This document shows, piece after piece, positions 7,844 through 15,969 of a stretch of DNA of 19,261 bases. Below the pieces are notes generated by a model. The model worked only from the letters and a program-made list of their open reading frames with translations. It did not search any database and was not told where the DNA came from. The stretch spans positions 1 to 19,261 of the forward strand of contig LUJQ01000058.1 in NCBI GenBank assembly GCA_001689485.1. The letters are read 5' to 3'. Made by a program: the position numbers and the translations under genes. The DNA is from Bacteroidales bacterium M6. Its GTDB lineage: Bacteria; Bacteroidota; Bacteroidia; Bacteroidales; Muribaculaceae. The first letter of the stretch is position 1; the number at the start of each line of letters is the position of its first letter.

Positions 7844-7858
7844 GCCGGTCAGTCCGGC
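7844..7858 (+). promoter_or_regulatory. Small hairpin between atpB and atpE
   Basis: GCCGG (7844-7848) pairs with CCGGC (7854-7858) around a five-base loop. It lies 55 bases before atpE and is followed by a long A-rich leader (about 7860-7913), which is the kind of unstructured leader that favours translation in Bacteroidota. The stem is short, so a function is uncertain. Confidence 0.22.
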
Positions 7859-7913
7859 TGCATAACAAAGAAATAACAAAAACGATAAAATAACTCTCAA
7901 AACTCAAACAACT

Positions 7914-8156
7914 ATGTTAGGATTGATTTTAGCAGCAGAAGCTCTCTTAGGTCTTGGCGCATCAATTGGTGCAGCTATCGCAGCTATCGCAGCTGGTATC
8001 GGTATCGGTAAGATTGGTTCTTCGGCTATGGAAGCTATCGCACGTCAGCCTGAAGCTGCAGGCGACATCCGTTCGAATATGATCGTGATTGCGGCTCTTG
8101 TCGAAGGTGTGGCTCTGTTTGCCGTAATCGTGTGCGTTCTTGCCCTGTTCGTATAA
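7914..8156 (+). CDS. atpE: F1Fo ATP synthase subunit c (proton-binding ring subunit)
   Basis: This proteolipid forms the rotating ring. The 80-residue product is a two-helix hairpin with the polar loop ARQPEA (43-48) and the proton-binding carboxylate E64 in ALVEGVALF. Aligned by the loop, the position of the Ilyobacter-type Na+ ligand Gln32 is Ile31, and the residues after E64 are Gly-Val where Na+ enzymes have Ser-Thr. The Na+ signature is therefore absent and the ring should use protons. The gene has an A-rich leader and is followed by a strong hairpin; both fit the high expression needed for many copies per complex. Confidence 0.97.
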   Translation: MLGLILAAEALLGLGASIGAAIAAIAAGIGIGKIGSSAMEAIARQPEAAGDIRSNMIVIAALVEGVALFAVIVCVLALFV

Positions 8157-8183
8157 TCCGGGCTTGATAAAAAGAGACACTTT

Positions 8184-8211
8184 CCCGTCGGGAGCAATGT
8201 CTCCCGGCGGG
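8184..8211 (+). promoter_or_regulatory. Strong hairpin downstream of atpE
   Basis: The 11-base arms at 8184-8194 and 8201-8211 pair fully, with one G-U pair, around a six-base loop. The next bases are G/A-rich with no T-run, so this is not a standard terminator. It starts 28 bases after the atpE stop, in a 197-base gap with no gene. It may protect the 3' end of an atpE-containing transcript or slow readthrough, raising c-subunit supply relative to downstream subunits. Confidence 0.5.
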
Positions 8212-8353
8212 GGAGATTTCAAGGGCGCATTGATAGAGTTTCAGTCTGGTGAACGTGTGCTTTAAATGGCATGCCGGATGAGGCTGGTGCTAAGGAATGC
8301 AGCCTTCCCCCAATTACCCTCATAAATTAAGAAAAGGATTTTTTCTATAGGTT

Positions 8354-8851
8354 ATGGAACTATTCAAAGTAGATTTCGGATTGACCGTGTGGATGTTCGT
8401 GGCGTTTGCGATCCTCCTGTTCATTTTGTGGAAATACGCATGGCCCGCTATCCTTAAAGGCGTGGACGGCCGCGCCGACTTAATCGACAAGGGTGTGGAA
8501 TATGCACAGAACGCCAAAGAAAAGCTCGACAGCGCTCATGCCGAAGCACAGCGTTATGTTGCGGAGGCACGTCACCAGCAAGCCGATATAATTGCAGAGG
8601 CAAACAAAATCAAATCGCAGATTATCGAGGAAGCCCGCGACGCCGCCAAGGTAGAGGCCCAGAAGGTGATGGATGCCGCCAAGGTCTCCATCGAGCAGAG
8701 TCGCAAGGAAGCTGAAAAGAGCCTGCGCGACGAAGTAAGCCGTTATGCCCTGGCTATTGCAGGCCAGGTGACCCGTGAGCAGATGAAAGATGCGAAAGCA
8801 CAGCAGAAGCTGGTTGATTCGCTTCTTGACGAAATGGAGACGAACAACTGA
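8354..8851 (+). CDS. atpF: F1Fo ATP synthase subunit b
   Basis: Subunit b is the peripheral stalk that holds F1 against the rotor. The 165-residue product has one N-terminal membrane helix (about residues 9-30, LTVWMFVAFAILLFILWKYA). A long charged helical region rich in Ala, Glu and Lys follows, typical of the dimeric right-handed coiled coil. Only one b gene is present, so a homodimer is expected. Length is normal (about 156-170). It comes after the 197-base gap from atpE and is followed at 56 bases by atpH. Confidence 0.94.
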   Translation: MELFKVDFGLTVWMFVAFAILLFILWKYAWPAILKGVDGRADLIDKGVEYAQNAKEKLDSAHAEAQRYVAEARHQQADIIAEANKIKSQIIEEARDAAKVEAQKVMDAAKVSIEQSRKEAEKSLRDEVSRYALAIAGQVTREQMKDAKAQQKLVDSLLDEMETNN

Positions 8852-8907
8852 ATCCGGTGAGCCGCATCGCAGGATGCGGCCAAGGTTCAGGTAACAATTT
8901 AGACGCG

Positions 8908-9450
8908 ATGAACGAAGGATTGATTCCAAGACGATATGCCAAGGCGCTGCTGAAGTTCGCGGTGGAAAATGGTGCCGATAAGCGGATATATGCGCTGATG
9001 ACAAACCTCACGCATAGCTTTGCCGCCAATCCGGCTCTGGATTCGACTGTGGCCAACCCTTTCATATCCCCGGCCAAAAAGGAAGAATTGCTGATTACGG
9101 CAGCGGGGGCTGAAGGTGACGATTCGGTATATCGCGATTTCCTAAAGCTGTTGCGCACAAACAACCGTCTGCCATTGGTGCGGGGCATAGCTTTGGCCTA
9201 TGGTGATGATTACCGAAAGGCTAACGGCATCTACCGTGTTGAAGTGACTGCGGCAGCACCTATGGATGCCGCAGGGGAGGAGCGGCTGAAAAAGATTATC
9301 CTTTCCCATCTTGACGGAGGCACGATGGAGTATGATTTCAAGATTGATCCCGAACTTATCGGCGGGTTCACAGTGAATATCGGTTCAGAGAGGCTTGACG
9401 CATCTATAAAGAACGAACTTAAGCAGTTAAGGCTCAAACTTCTCGGTTGA
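8908..9450 (+). CDS. atpH: F1Fo ATP synthase delta subunit
   Basis: Delta ties the top of F1 to the b stalk. The 180-residue product has the N-terminal helical domain (RRYAKALLKFAVENG, then NPFISPAKKEELL) and the typical C-terminal segment DPELIGGFTVNIGSERLDAS. The start chosen is ATG 8908 (MNEGLIPRRYAKAL). An in-frame GTG at 8857 would add 17 residues not expected in the family. Length fits the family (175-185). It is followed by an unusually long 193-base gap before atpA. Confidence 0.94.
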   Translation: MNEGLIPRRYAKALLKFAVENGADKRIYALMTNLTHSFAANPALDSTVANPFISPAKKEELLITAAGAEGDDSVYRDFLKLLRTNNRLPLVRGIALAYGDDYRKANGIYRVEVTAAAPMDAAGEERLKKIILSHLDGGTMEYDFKIDPELIGGFTVNIGSERLDASIKNELKQLRLKLLG

Positions 9451-9643
9451 CAGAGGCTGTGAATGCCTGTGATATATACACGAGGCGTTCCGCTATAAGG
9501 TCAGCCGGAGTGTTGCTATCGGTGCGGATGGCAATTATCGGGGGGAACGGAAACGGGCGGAAGGAAAGATATTGCGGCCGGGGAAATGACCGGCTGTGTA
9601 AGAAAATGAAAGTTAACACCACTCTCTTTATACACCCAAAAGA

Positions 9644-11218
9644 ATGATTAATCCAAGCGAGATTTCTGAAGTTTTAAAGCAACAGCTTGAAAGCGTCAAC
9701 AAGACCGTGGCCTTTGAAGAGGTCGGCACAGTGCTGGAGGTGGGCGACGGTGTGGCTCATGTCTATGGGCTTGACAACGTGTGCGCCAACGAGCTTGTGG
9801 AGTTTGAGAACGGCGTGAAAGGCGTTGCCCTCAACCTTGAGGAGAGCAACGTGGGCGTCATCCTGCTCAACGACGTGAACAAGGTGACGGAGAACATGTC
9901 GGTTCGCCGCACCGGCGAGATCGCTTCCATTCCGGTAGGGGAGGGAGTGTTCGGTCGTGTAATCAACATCCTTGGCGAGCCTATCGACGGCCGCGGCCCT
10001 ATAGAAGGGGAGCGGTTCCTGATGCCGTTGGAGCGTAAGGCTCCCGGTGTAATTTTCCGTCAGCCGGTTAACCAGCCGTTGCAGACGGGTATCAAGGCTG
10101 TTGACTCGATGGTGCCCATCGGTCGCGGACAGCGTGAGCTTATTATCGGTGACCGCCAGATCGGCAAGACCGCCATCGCCATCGACACGATAATCAACCA
10201 GCGTAAGAATTTCGACGCCGGGAAACCTGTCTATTGCATTTATGTGGCTATCGGCCAAAAAGCTTCGTCGGTAGCTGCCATTGTTGAGACCCTGCGCCAG
10301 CATGGTGCACTCGATTATACCTGCGTGGTTGCAGCCACCGCTTCGGATTCGGCTGCCATGCGTTATTACTCGCCTTTTGCCGGTGTGGCAATCGGTGAAT
10401 ATATCCGCGACACCGGGCGCGACGCCCTTATCGTTTACGATGACCTTTCGAAACAGGCTGTCGCATACCGTGAGATATCCTTGATTTTGAAACGTCCTTC
10501 GGGTCGTGAGGCATATCCCGGCGATATTTTCTACCTGCATTCGCGTTTGTTGGAGCGTGCTGCCAAGATTATCGATAACCAAAAGGTGGCACAGAGCATG
10601 AACGACCTTCCCGAAGTGCTGAAAAGCAAGGTTAAGGGTGGCGGTTCGCTCACAGCCCTTCCAATCATCGAAACCCAGGCCGGCGACGTTTCGGCTTATA
10701 TCCCGACCAATGTGATTTCGATTACCGACGGTCAGATTTACCTTGAAACGGCGCTTTTCAACCGTGGTATCCGTCCGGCAATCAATGTGGGTATTTCCGT
10801 GTCGCGTGTGGGTGGTAATGCCCAGATCAAGTCGATGAAGAAGGTGGCCGGTACGTTGAAAATCGACCAGGCACAGTTCCGTGAGCTGGAGTCGTTTACC
10901 AAATTCGGTGGCGACATCGACCCTGTAACCGCGCGCGTTATCGACCGTGGCCGTAAGAACGAGCGTCTCCTCATCCAGCCCCAATACAAGCCTTGGGCGG
11001 TTGAAGACGAGGTTGCCGTTATCTATTGCGGTGTCAACGGCCTTCTAAGCGATGTGCCGGTAGAAAAGGTGGCTGAGTTCCAGGAATCGTTGTTGCAGTT
11101 GCTCCATGCCCGTCACCAGGCTGATGTGCTTGATGTTATCGGCAGCGGCAAGTTGACCGACGATTGCACCGCCAAGCTTACCGAGGCTGCAAAAGAGGTA
11201 GCTTCACGCTATAAATAA
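9644..11218 (+). CDS. atpA: F1Fo ATP synthase alpha subunit
   Basis: Alpha is the regulatory nucleotide-binding F1 subunit that alternates with beta. The 524-residue product has the P-loop GDRQIGKT (169-176), the segment ALIVYDDLSKQAVAYR (261-276) and the arginine finger R388 in SVSRVGGNAQ, which reaches into the beta active site. Compared with E. coli there are several extra residues around NQKVAQSMNDLPEVLKSKVK (312-331), probably a lineage insertion. The A/C-rich leader lacks a Shine-Dalgarno. The delta-alpha-gamma order agrees with other Bacteroidota atp operons. Confidence 0.98.
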   Translation: MINPSEISEVLKQQLESVNKTVAFEEVGTVLEVGDGVAHVYGLDNVCANELVEFENGVKGVALNLEESNVGVILLNDVNKVTENMSVRRTGEIASIPVGEGVFGRVINILGEPIDGRGPIEGERFLMPLERKAPGVIFRQPVNQPLQTGIKAVDSMVPIGRGQRELIIGDRQIGKTAIAIDTIINQRKNFDAGKPVYCIYVAIGQKASSVAAIVETLRQHGALDYTCVVAATASDSAAMRYYSPFAGVAIGEYIRDTGRDALIVYDDLSKQAVAYREISLILKRPSGREAYPGDIFYLHSRLLERAAKIIDNQKVAQSMNDLPEVLKSKVKGGGSLTALPIIETQAGDVSAYIPTNVISITDGQIYLETALFNRGIRPAINVGISVSRVGGNAQIKSMKKVAGTLKIDQAQFRELESFTKFGGDIDPVTARVIDRGRKNERLLIQPQYKPWAVEDEVAVIYCGVNGLLSDVPVEKVAEFQESLLQLLHARHQADVLDVIGSGKLTDDCTAKLTEAAKEVASRYK

Positions 11219-11240
11219 ACCAAACAACACGGATTGCCGG

Positions 11241-11279
11241 ATTGTGTGTGAAAAATCTTACGAAGTATCCACACACAAT
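11241..11279 (+). promoter_or_regulatory. Hairpin between atpA and atpG
   Basis: ATTGTGTGTG (11241-11250) pairs perfectly with CACACACAAT (11270-11279) across a 19-base loop, in the 111-base gap between the two genes. There is no T-run afterwards. The long GT/CA arms could be a stability or processing element. The large loop makes it less stable than the atpE hairpin. Confidence 0.4.
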
Positions 11280-11329
11280 TCATGAATCCTGTCAAAATAA
11301 GAGATTTCTAAAACGGAAAGTCATCACAA

Positions 11330-12211
11330 ATGGCAACATTAAGAGAATTAAAGGGACGAATCGGCTCTGTGGCGTCGTCGGAGAAAATCACCGGCGCCAT
11401 GAAGATGATTTCATCGGCTAAGATGCACAAGGCTGAAACGGCTTTGAAGCAGTTGCGTCCGTTCCGTGACCAGGTAGAGATGGTCATAGCGAATCTCCTA
11501 AGCTCCGATGCCACGTTCTCGTCACCGCTTATGAGCGGTCGCGCGGTTGAAAAGCTTGCCATCGTGGTGTGGGGTTCGGACGACGGCCTCTGCGGGGCTT
11601 ACAACGTGAATATTTTCAAACTCCTGCTCCAGCATCTGGCCGAATGCCGTGCCAGGTTGGGTGAGGGGGTAAACATCACGATTATCCCTGTAGGTTCCAA
11701 AATAGCCAAGGCTGCCAAGAAACTGCGGTTGCCCGGGGTAGAGGTGTCAGTGCCCGGAGGTGTGGATTCCAAGAGCACCGATTCTTCGGTCAGGGATTTT
11801 ACCTGGCGTATGCGCGACAGCTTCCTTAACGGTGAATATGACCGTGTCGACATGCTCTATATGTCGTATAAGAGTGTGAGCCGTCAGCGTCCCGAATATA
11901 TGGCGCTCCTTCCGGTCACTTATGAGGCGTTTGCCTCGGGTGCCGGAGACAAGGCTGTGAAACCGTATATTTTCGAACCGTCGCCCGAACGTATTTTCAC
12001 CGAGATATTGCCGATGTATCTTTTGTCGGTGGTTCAGGATGTGTTCATCGAGAACCGTGCGAGCGAGCAGGCCGCAAGGGTAATGGCTATGCAGAGTGCC
12101 AACGACAATGCCAAGAAACTCCACGACCAGTTGCAGCTCGAATTCAACAAGCTTCGTCAGCAGGCTATCACCACCGAGCTTCTCGACATACTCGGCGGCC
12201 AGGTCAAATAG
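11330..12211 (+). CDS. atpG: F1Fo ATP synthase gamma subunit
   Basis: Gamma is the rotating central shaft. The 293-residue product has the N-terminal helix with ITGAMKMISSAKMHKAE (about 20-36), the Rossmann-like middle with GSDDGLCGAYN (usual form SDRGLCGAFN) and the C-terminal helix RASEQAARVMAMQSANDNA followed by ITTELLDILGG. It is the last atp gene. nuoI follows after 69 bases with no terminator-like hairpin, so the transcript probably continues back into nuo genes. Confidence 0.96.
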   Translation: MATLRELKGRIGSVASSEKITGAMKMISSAKMHKAETALKQLRPFRDQVEMVIANLLSSDATFSSPLMSGRAVEKLAIVVWGSDDGLCGAYNVNIFKLLLQHLAECRARLGEGVNITIIPVGSKIAKAAKKLRLPGVEVSVPGGVDSKSTDSSVRDFTWRMRDSFLNGEYDRVDMLYMSYKSVSRQRPEYMALLPVTYEAFASGAGDKAVKPYIFEPSPERIFTEILPMYLLSVVQDVFIENRASEQAARVMAMQSANDNAKKLHDQLQLEFNKLRQQAITTELLDILGGQVK

Positions 12212-12280
12212 CATGTCCTTCCGGATGAGTTCACAACCTGGTCTCTAGAATAGAAAAACAAGGAAAAAGTAATAATAAAA

Positions 12281-13045
12281 ATGGGTAGTGTAAAAGATTA
12301 TTTTTCATCCTTAGGGAAAGGTGTCGCAAGCCTCTTAAAGGGGCTTGAGGTTACCGGCAAGGAATTTGTTACCCCTAAGATTACTGAAAGATACCCCGAA
12401 AACCGCGACGAGATGAATGTTGCACCGCGTTTCCGCGCCACGCTTGAGTTCATCTACGACGCCGAGGGGAACCATAAGTGCATAGCTTGCGGTACATGCG
12501 AACGAAACTGTCCCAACGGCACCATCACAGTGGAAACCAAGATGGTAGATACCTGGGACGGTAAGAAAAAGAAAAAACTCGACAGGTATGTCTACGACCT
12601 TGGCAGTTGCACTTTCTGCCAGTTGTGTGTCACCACCTGTCCGACGGATGCAATCCGTTTCAGCAATGATTTCGAGCAGGCTGTTTTCACCCGTTCGAAA
12701 CTTGTGAAGCAGCTTAATTACCTCCCTGAAAAGCCCGAACCCAAGCCTACGCCTGAGCAGATTGCCAAGATGGAGGCCGAAAAGAAGGCTAAAATCGAAG
12801 CTGCAAAAGCGGCTGCCGCAGCCAAGAAAGCTGCCGGTGCAACCGCGCCCGCCGGGGAAGCCGCACCGAAGGCTGCCGACGACAAAGCGTCGAAGGCTCT
12901 CGCCGCTGCCGGTGGCGACCCTGAAAAGGAGGCCAAAATCAAGGCCGCCCTTGAGAAAGCAGCCAAACTGAAAGCCGAGCGTGCAGCCGCCCAGGGCGGG
13001 GCTGCCCCCAAAGCGCCGGGTAACGAAGAAACAAAAAAATCATAA
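12281..13045 (+). CDS. nuoI: NADH-quinone oxidoreductase subunit I with Ala/Lys-rich C-terminal tail
   Basis: NuoI is a ferredoxin-like subunit with two [4Fe-4S] clusters (N6a and N6b) that deliver electrons to N2 in NuoB. The first 150 residues are a normal NuoI, with two CxxCxxCxxxCP motifs: C67, C70, C73, C77 and C110, C113, C116, C120. Residues about 151-254 form a low-complexity tail rich in Ala, Lys, Glu and Pro, with loose repeats such as EKKAKIEAAKAA and EKEAKIKAALEKAAK. Typical NuoI ends near 150-180 residues. The tail recalls the Ala/Lys-rich ends of some RnfC proteins; its role is unknown. nuoJ follows six bases later. Confidence 0.95.
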   Translation: MGSVKDYFSSLGKGVASLLKGLEVTGKEFVTPKITERYPENRDEMNVAPRFRATLEFIYDAEGNHKCIACGTCERNCPNGTITVETKMVDTWDGKKKKKLDRYVYDLGSCTFCQLCVTTCPTDAIRFSNDFEQAVFTRSKLVKQLNYLPEKPEPKPTPEQIAKMEAEKKAKIEAAKAAAAAKKAAGATAPAGEAAPKAADDKASKALAAAGGDPEKEAKIKAALEKAAKLKAERAAAQGGAAPKAPGNEETKKS

Positions 13046-13051
13046 CGTAAT

Positions 13052-13564
13052 ATGGAATCAGTAGGAAGTATCATCGTCTATGCGGTAATCGCCTTGACGA
13101 TTATCGTATGCTCGGTGCTTGCTGTCACAACCCGCAAAATCCTGCGTGCCGCCACCTACTTGCTGTTCTCGCTGTTTGCAACGGCCGCCCTCTATTTCCA
13201 ACTCGACTATGAGTTTTTGGGCGCGGTTCAGATCGCGGTTTATGCCGGAGGTATCGTGGTGCTGTTTGTGTTCTCGATTCTTCTGACAAGCAAGCCTGGC
13301 GACAACACCCCTGCGCTTGCATCGAAGAAACGTGTGCTTGGTGGGATAGGAGCCTTGGCAATGTTCCTCGTGGCAGGATATTCGTTGGTCAGCCGCACGT
13401 CGATGTTGTCGGCAGTGGCAGCAGGCGGTAACCCTTCAATGACCGAAATCGGCACCGCGCTGATGGGGACGGGTCACGGCCAGTATCTGTTGCCCTTCGA
13501 GGCTATCAGTGTGTTATTGCTCGCATGTATTATCGGCGGTGTGGTTATCGCCCGCAAACATTAA
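13052..13564 (+). CDS. nuoJ: NADH-quinone oxidoreductase subunit J
   Basis: NuoJ is a membrane-arm subunit whose third helix carries a pi-bulge important for coupling. The 170-residue product has about five hydrophobic segments and the family segment VQIAVYAGGIVVLFVF (about residues 59-74). Length agrees with the family (about 165-200). It lies six bases after nuoI and 18 before nuoK, as expected of one operon. Confidence 0.95.
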   Translation: MESVGSIIVYAVIALTIIVCSVLAVTTRKILRAATYLLFSLFATAALYFQLDYEFLGAVQIAVYAGGIVVLFVFSILLTSKPGDNTPALASKKRVLGGIGALAMFLVAGYSLVSRTSMLSAVAAGGNPSMTEIGTALMGTGHGQYLLPFEAISVLLLACIIGGVVIARKH

Positions 13565-13582
13565 GAGGAAAAACCGAGAATC

Positions 13583-13894
13583 ATGGATTTGACAATATTA
13601 TATTACCTAATTCCAAGCCTTTTCATGTTTTGCTGCGGTGTTTACGGTTTCATAACCCGCCGAAACATGATTGCCATCCTCATTTCGCTTGAGCTGATGC
13701 TCAATTCGGTTGACATCAATTTCGTGGTGTTCAACCGTTTCCTGTTCCCCGGCGAGATGGAGGGAATGTTTTTCTCGCTGTTCGCCATCGGATTGGCGGC
13801 TGCCGAGACTGCACTGGCTATTGCGATTATTATCAATGTGTTCCGCGTGTCGGAGAATATCGACGTGCGTGATGTAACGAAAATGAAATTTTAA
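13583..13894 (+). CDS. nuoK: NADH-quinone oxidoreductase subunit K
   Basis: NuoK is a three-helix membrane subunit related to MrpC antiporter subunits. The 103-residue product has the two conserved membrane glutamates of the proton path: E37 in LISLELMLNSV and E75 in GLAAAETALAIAI, equivalent to E. coli E36 and E72. Length is normal (about 100). An AAGAGGAAAAA stretch upstream may be a weak Shine-Dalgarno. nuoL starts six bases after the stop. Confidence 0.96.
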   Translation: MDLTILYYLIPSLFMFCCGVYGFITRRNMIAILISLELMLNSVDINFVVFNRFLFPGEMEGMFFSLFAIGLAAAETALAIAIIINVFRVSENIDVRDVTKMKF

Positions 13895-13900
13895 AGCGCC

Positions 13901-15928
13901 ATGCAACCTGTCATACCTATCATTATCCTTGCCTTGCCGTTGGCCATGTTCCTGGTCCTCGGTCTGTTCGGCAATAAGATGAGCCACCGCTTAGCGGGAG
14001 TGCTCGGCACTGCGGGGATGGGCGTAACGATGGTGCTTGCCTATATCACCGCGTTCACCTATTTCTTCTCCGGAAGCGGGGAATTTTATGATGCAGAGAC
14101 CCATACACGTCTGCAGTCAGTGATATTCAATCACGACTGGCTGGCATTTACCGACAACCTGGTTATCCGTCTGGGCTTCCTTCTCGACCCGATTTCGGCC
14201 CTGATGCTGGTGGTTATCACCACCATTTCGTTCATGGTGCATCTTTATAGCAACGGCTATATGCGCGACCATCACGGGGTGTGGGAGAAAGGTTTCCAGC
14301 GTTTCTATGCGTTCCTGTCGCTTTTCAGCTTCTCGATGCTGGGTCTTGTGGTGGCCACCAACATTTTCCAGATGTATATTTTCTGGGAGCTTGTGGGTGC
14401 TTCGTCCTACCTGCTCATCGGTTTCTACTATACCAAGCCTTCGGCTGTGTCGGCTTCGAAAAAGGCGTTTATCGTAACCCGTTTCGCCGACCTCGGCTTC
14501 CTGCTCGGTATCCTTGTACTTAGCTTTTACACCGGTACGTTTAATTTCACCGACCTTACTTCGACAGAGGTTGCCGACGGTGTTTACCGCATCAGCGAAG
14601 GCACTGCCGAGGGAATCAAGAACATATTCGCCACCAGCGCCGCTCCCGTGTTTATGGGCGGTTCAGTGCTGACCTGGGCGCTTGTGCTGATTTTCATGGG
14701 TGGTATGGGTAAGTCGGCGATGATGCCGTTGCACATCTGGCTGCCCGATGCAATGGAAGGCCCCACCCCTGTGTCGGCACTTATCCATGCCGCGACGATG
14801 GTTGTGGCCGGTGTCTACCTGGTAGCCCGCCTGTTCCCGCTTTATCTGATGGAGACTGCGGCAATGGATATTATCGTGGTAGTGGGTGCCCTGACGGCAT
14901 TGTATGCCGCGATGGTGGCTTGTACGCAGATTGACATCAAACGTGTGTTGGCATTCTCCACCATTTCGCAGATTGCGTTTATGATGGTGTCGCTGGGTGT
15001 GGCACGTCCTGAATTCCATCATGGGCTGGGTTATATGGCCGGTATGTTCCACCTGTTCACCCACGCCATGTTCAAGGCGTTGCTTTTCCTTTGCGCCGGT
15101 GCATTGATTCATGCTATCGGTTCGAACGACTACACAGCCATGCACGGTTTGCGCAAGCATATGCCTGTGACCCATATCACATTCCTGATCGGCTGTCTTG
15201 CCATCGCAGGTATCATACCGTTTGCCGGTTTCTTCTCGAAAGATGAAATCCTCACGGCCACGCTCGGTCATTCCACTTTGTGGTATGTATGGATGTCGGC
15301 TGTAGCCGGTTTGACCGCATTCTATATGTTCCGCCTTTACTATCTGATTTTCTGGTGGAAGGAACATAAGGTGCCTCAGGGGCATCATGCCCCCCACGAC
15401 CAGCCTTGGACTATGACCCTCCCGCTGGTGATTTTGGCCGTGGTTTCATGTTTTGCAGGATTTGTGCCTATGGGCAACCTTGTTACATGGAACGGTCATG
15501 AAATGTTCGACAATGTTTCATTCTTCACCAATCTCGGTGCGCTTGACTGGTCGGTTGCTTCAATCAGCCTTTTGGTGGCAATCGCAGCCATCGCTTTGGC
15601 AACGGTGATGTACAAGAAGGAGAACCCGCTTCCTTCGAAAATGAAGAATGCGCTACCCAACCTTTGGCGTTGGTGCCACCATCGCTTCTATTGGGACGAG
15701 CTTTATATGTTCATCACGCATAAGATTATTTTCGGCTGCATCAGCAAACCCATCGCCTGGTTCGACCGCCATATCGTTGACGGCACGATGGATGCATTCG
15801 CAACTATGACCCAGAAGGCGTCGTATGCCATCCGCAGCCTCCAGTCGGGCAACATACAGATGTATGTATGGTTCTATCTCATCGGCGCCCTGTTGCTCGG
15901 TGCTATCACAGCCATATGCCTGATGTAA
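13901..15928 (+). CDS. nuoL: NADH-quinone oxidoreductase subunit L (distal proton-pumping subunit)
   Basis: NuoL is the largest antiporter-like subunit, at the far end of the membrane arm, and carries the long lateral helix. The 675-residue product has the key residues: E163 in FWELVGASSYLLIGF, K271 in GMGKSAMMPLHIWLPDAM and H296 in ALIHAATMVVAGVYL. They correspond to E. coli E144, K229 and H254. The conserved acidic FFSKDEIL segment lies further on, and the C-terminus ends in a hydrophobic anchor after a polar stretch. Length fits the family (610-690). The start is ATG 13901, with no Shine-Dalgarno. Confidence 0.97.
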   Translation: MQPVIPIIILALPLAMFLVLGLFGNKMSHRLAGVLGTAGMGVTMVLAYITAFTYFFSGSGEFYDAETHTRLQSVIFNHDWLAFTDNLVIRLGFLLDPISALMLVVITTISFMVHLYSNGYMRDHHGVWEKGFQRFYAFLSLFSFSMLGLVVATNIFQMYIFWELVGASSYLLIGFYYTKPSAVSASKKAFIVTRFADLGFLLGILVLSFYTGTFNFTDLTSTEVADGVYRISEGTAEGIKNIFATSAAPVFMGGSVLTWALVLIFMGGMGKSAMMPLHIWLPDAMEGPTPVSALIHAATMVVAGVYLVARLFPLYLMETAAMDIIVVVGALTALYAAMVACTQIDIKRVLAFSTISQIAFMMVSLGVARPEFHHGLGYMAGMFHLFTHAMFKALLFLCAGALIHAIGSNDYTAMHGLRKHMPVTHITFLIGCLAIAGIIPFAGFFSKDEILTATLGHSTLWYVWMSAVAGLTAFYMFRLYYLIFWWKEHKVPQGHHAPHDQPWTMTLPLVILAVVSCFAGFVPMGNLVTWNGHEMFDNVSFFTNLGALDWSVASISLLVAIAAIALATVMYKKENPLPSKMKNALPNLWRWCHHRFYWDELYMFITHKIIFGCISKPIAWFDRHIVDGTMDAFATMTQKASYAIRSLQSGNIQMYVWFYLIGALLLGAITAICLM

Positions 15929-15969
15929 TCTATCCCGGTTTGAAACACAGATAAAATATAGTAACAGAG

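Noticed and set aside
7914..8156. Na+-driven ATP synthase
   Set aside because: Subunit c lacks the Gln in helix 1 and the Ser-Thr after the Glu in helix 2 that define the known Na+ binding site.
8198..8332. Two tiny open frames (22 and 19 codons) in the atpE-atpF gap
   Set aside because: They are very short, the first starts inside the hairpin, and neither resembles a known peptide; chance is sufficient.
8857..8907. GTG start extending atpH by 17 residues
   Set aside because: The extension contributes no family residues, and ATG 8908 gives the standard delta-subunit N-terminus.
9674..10984. 436-codon minus-strand frame opposite atpA, and similar long antisense frames opposite nuoCD, atpB, nuoL, nuoM and nuoN
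   Set aside because: Codon bias in GC-rich conserved genes opens the antisense frame. The plus-strand products are unmistakable and the minus-strand products show no domains.
12212..12280. Terminator, promoter or insertion scar at the atpG-nuoI junction
   Set aside because: There is no stable stem, no promoter consensus, and no repeat shared with the nuoH-atpD junction.
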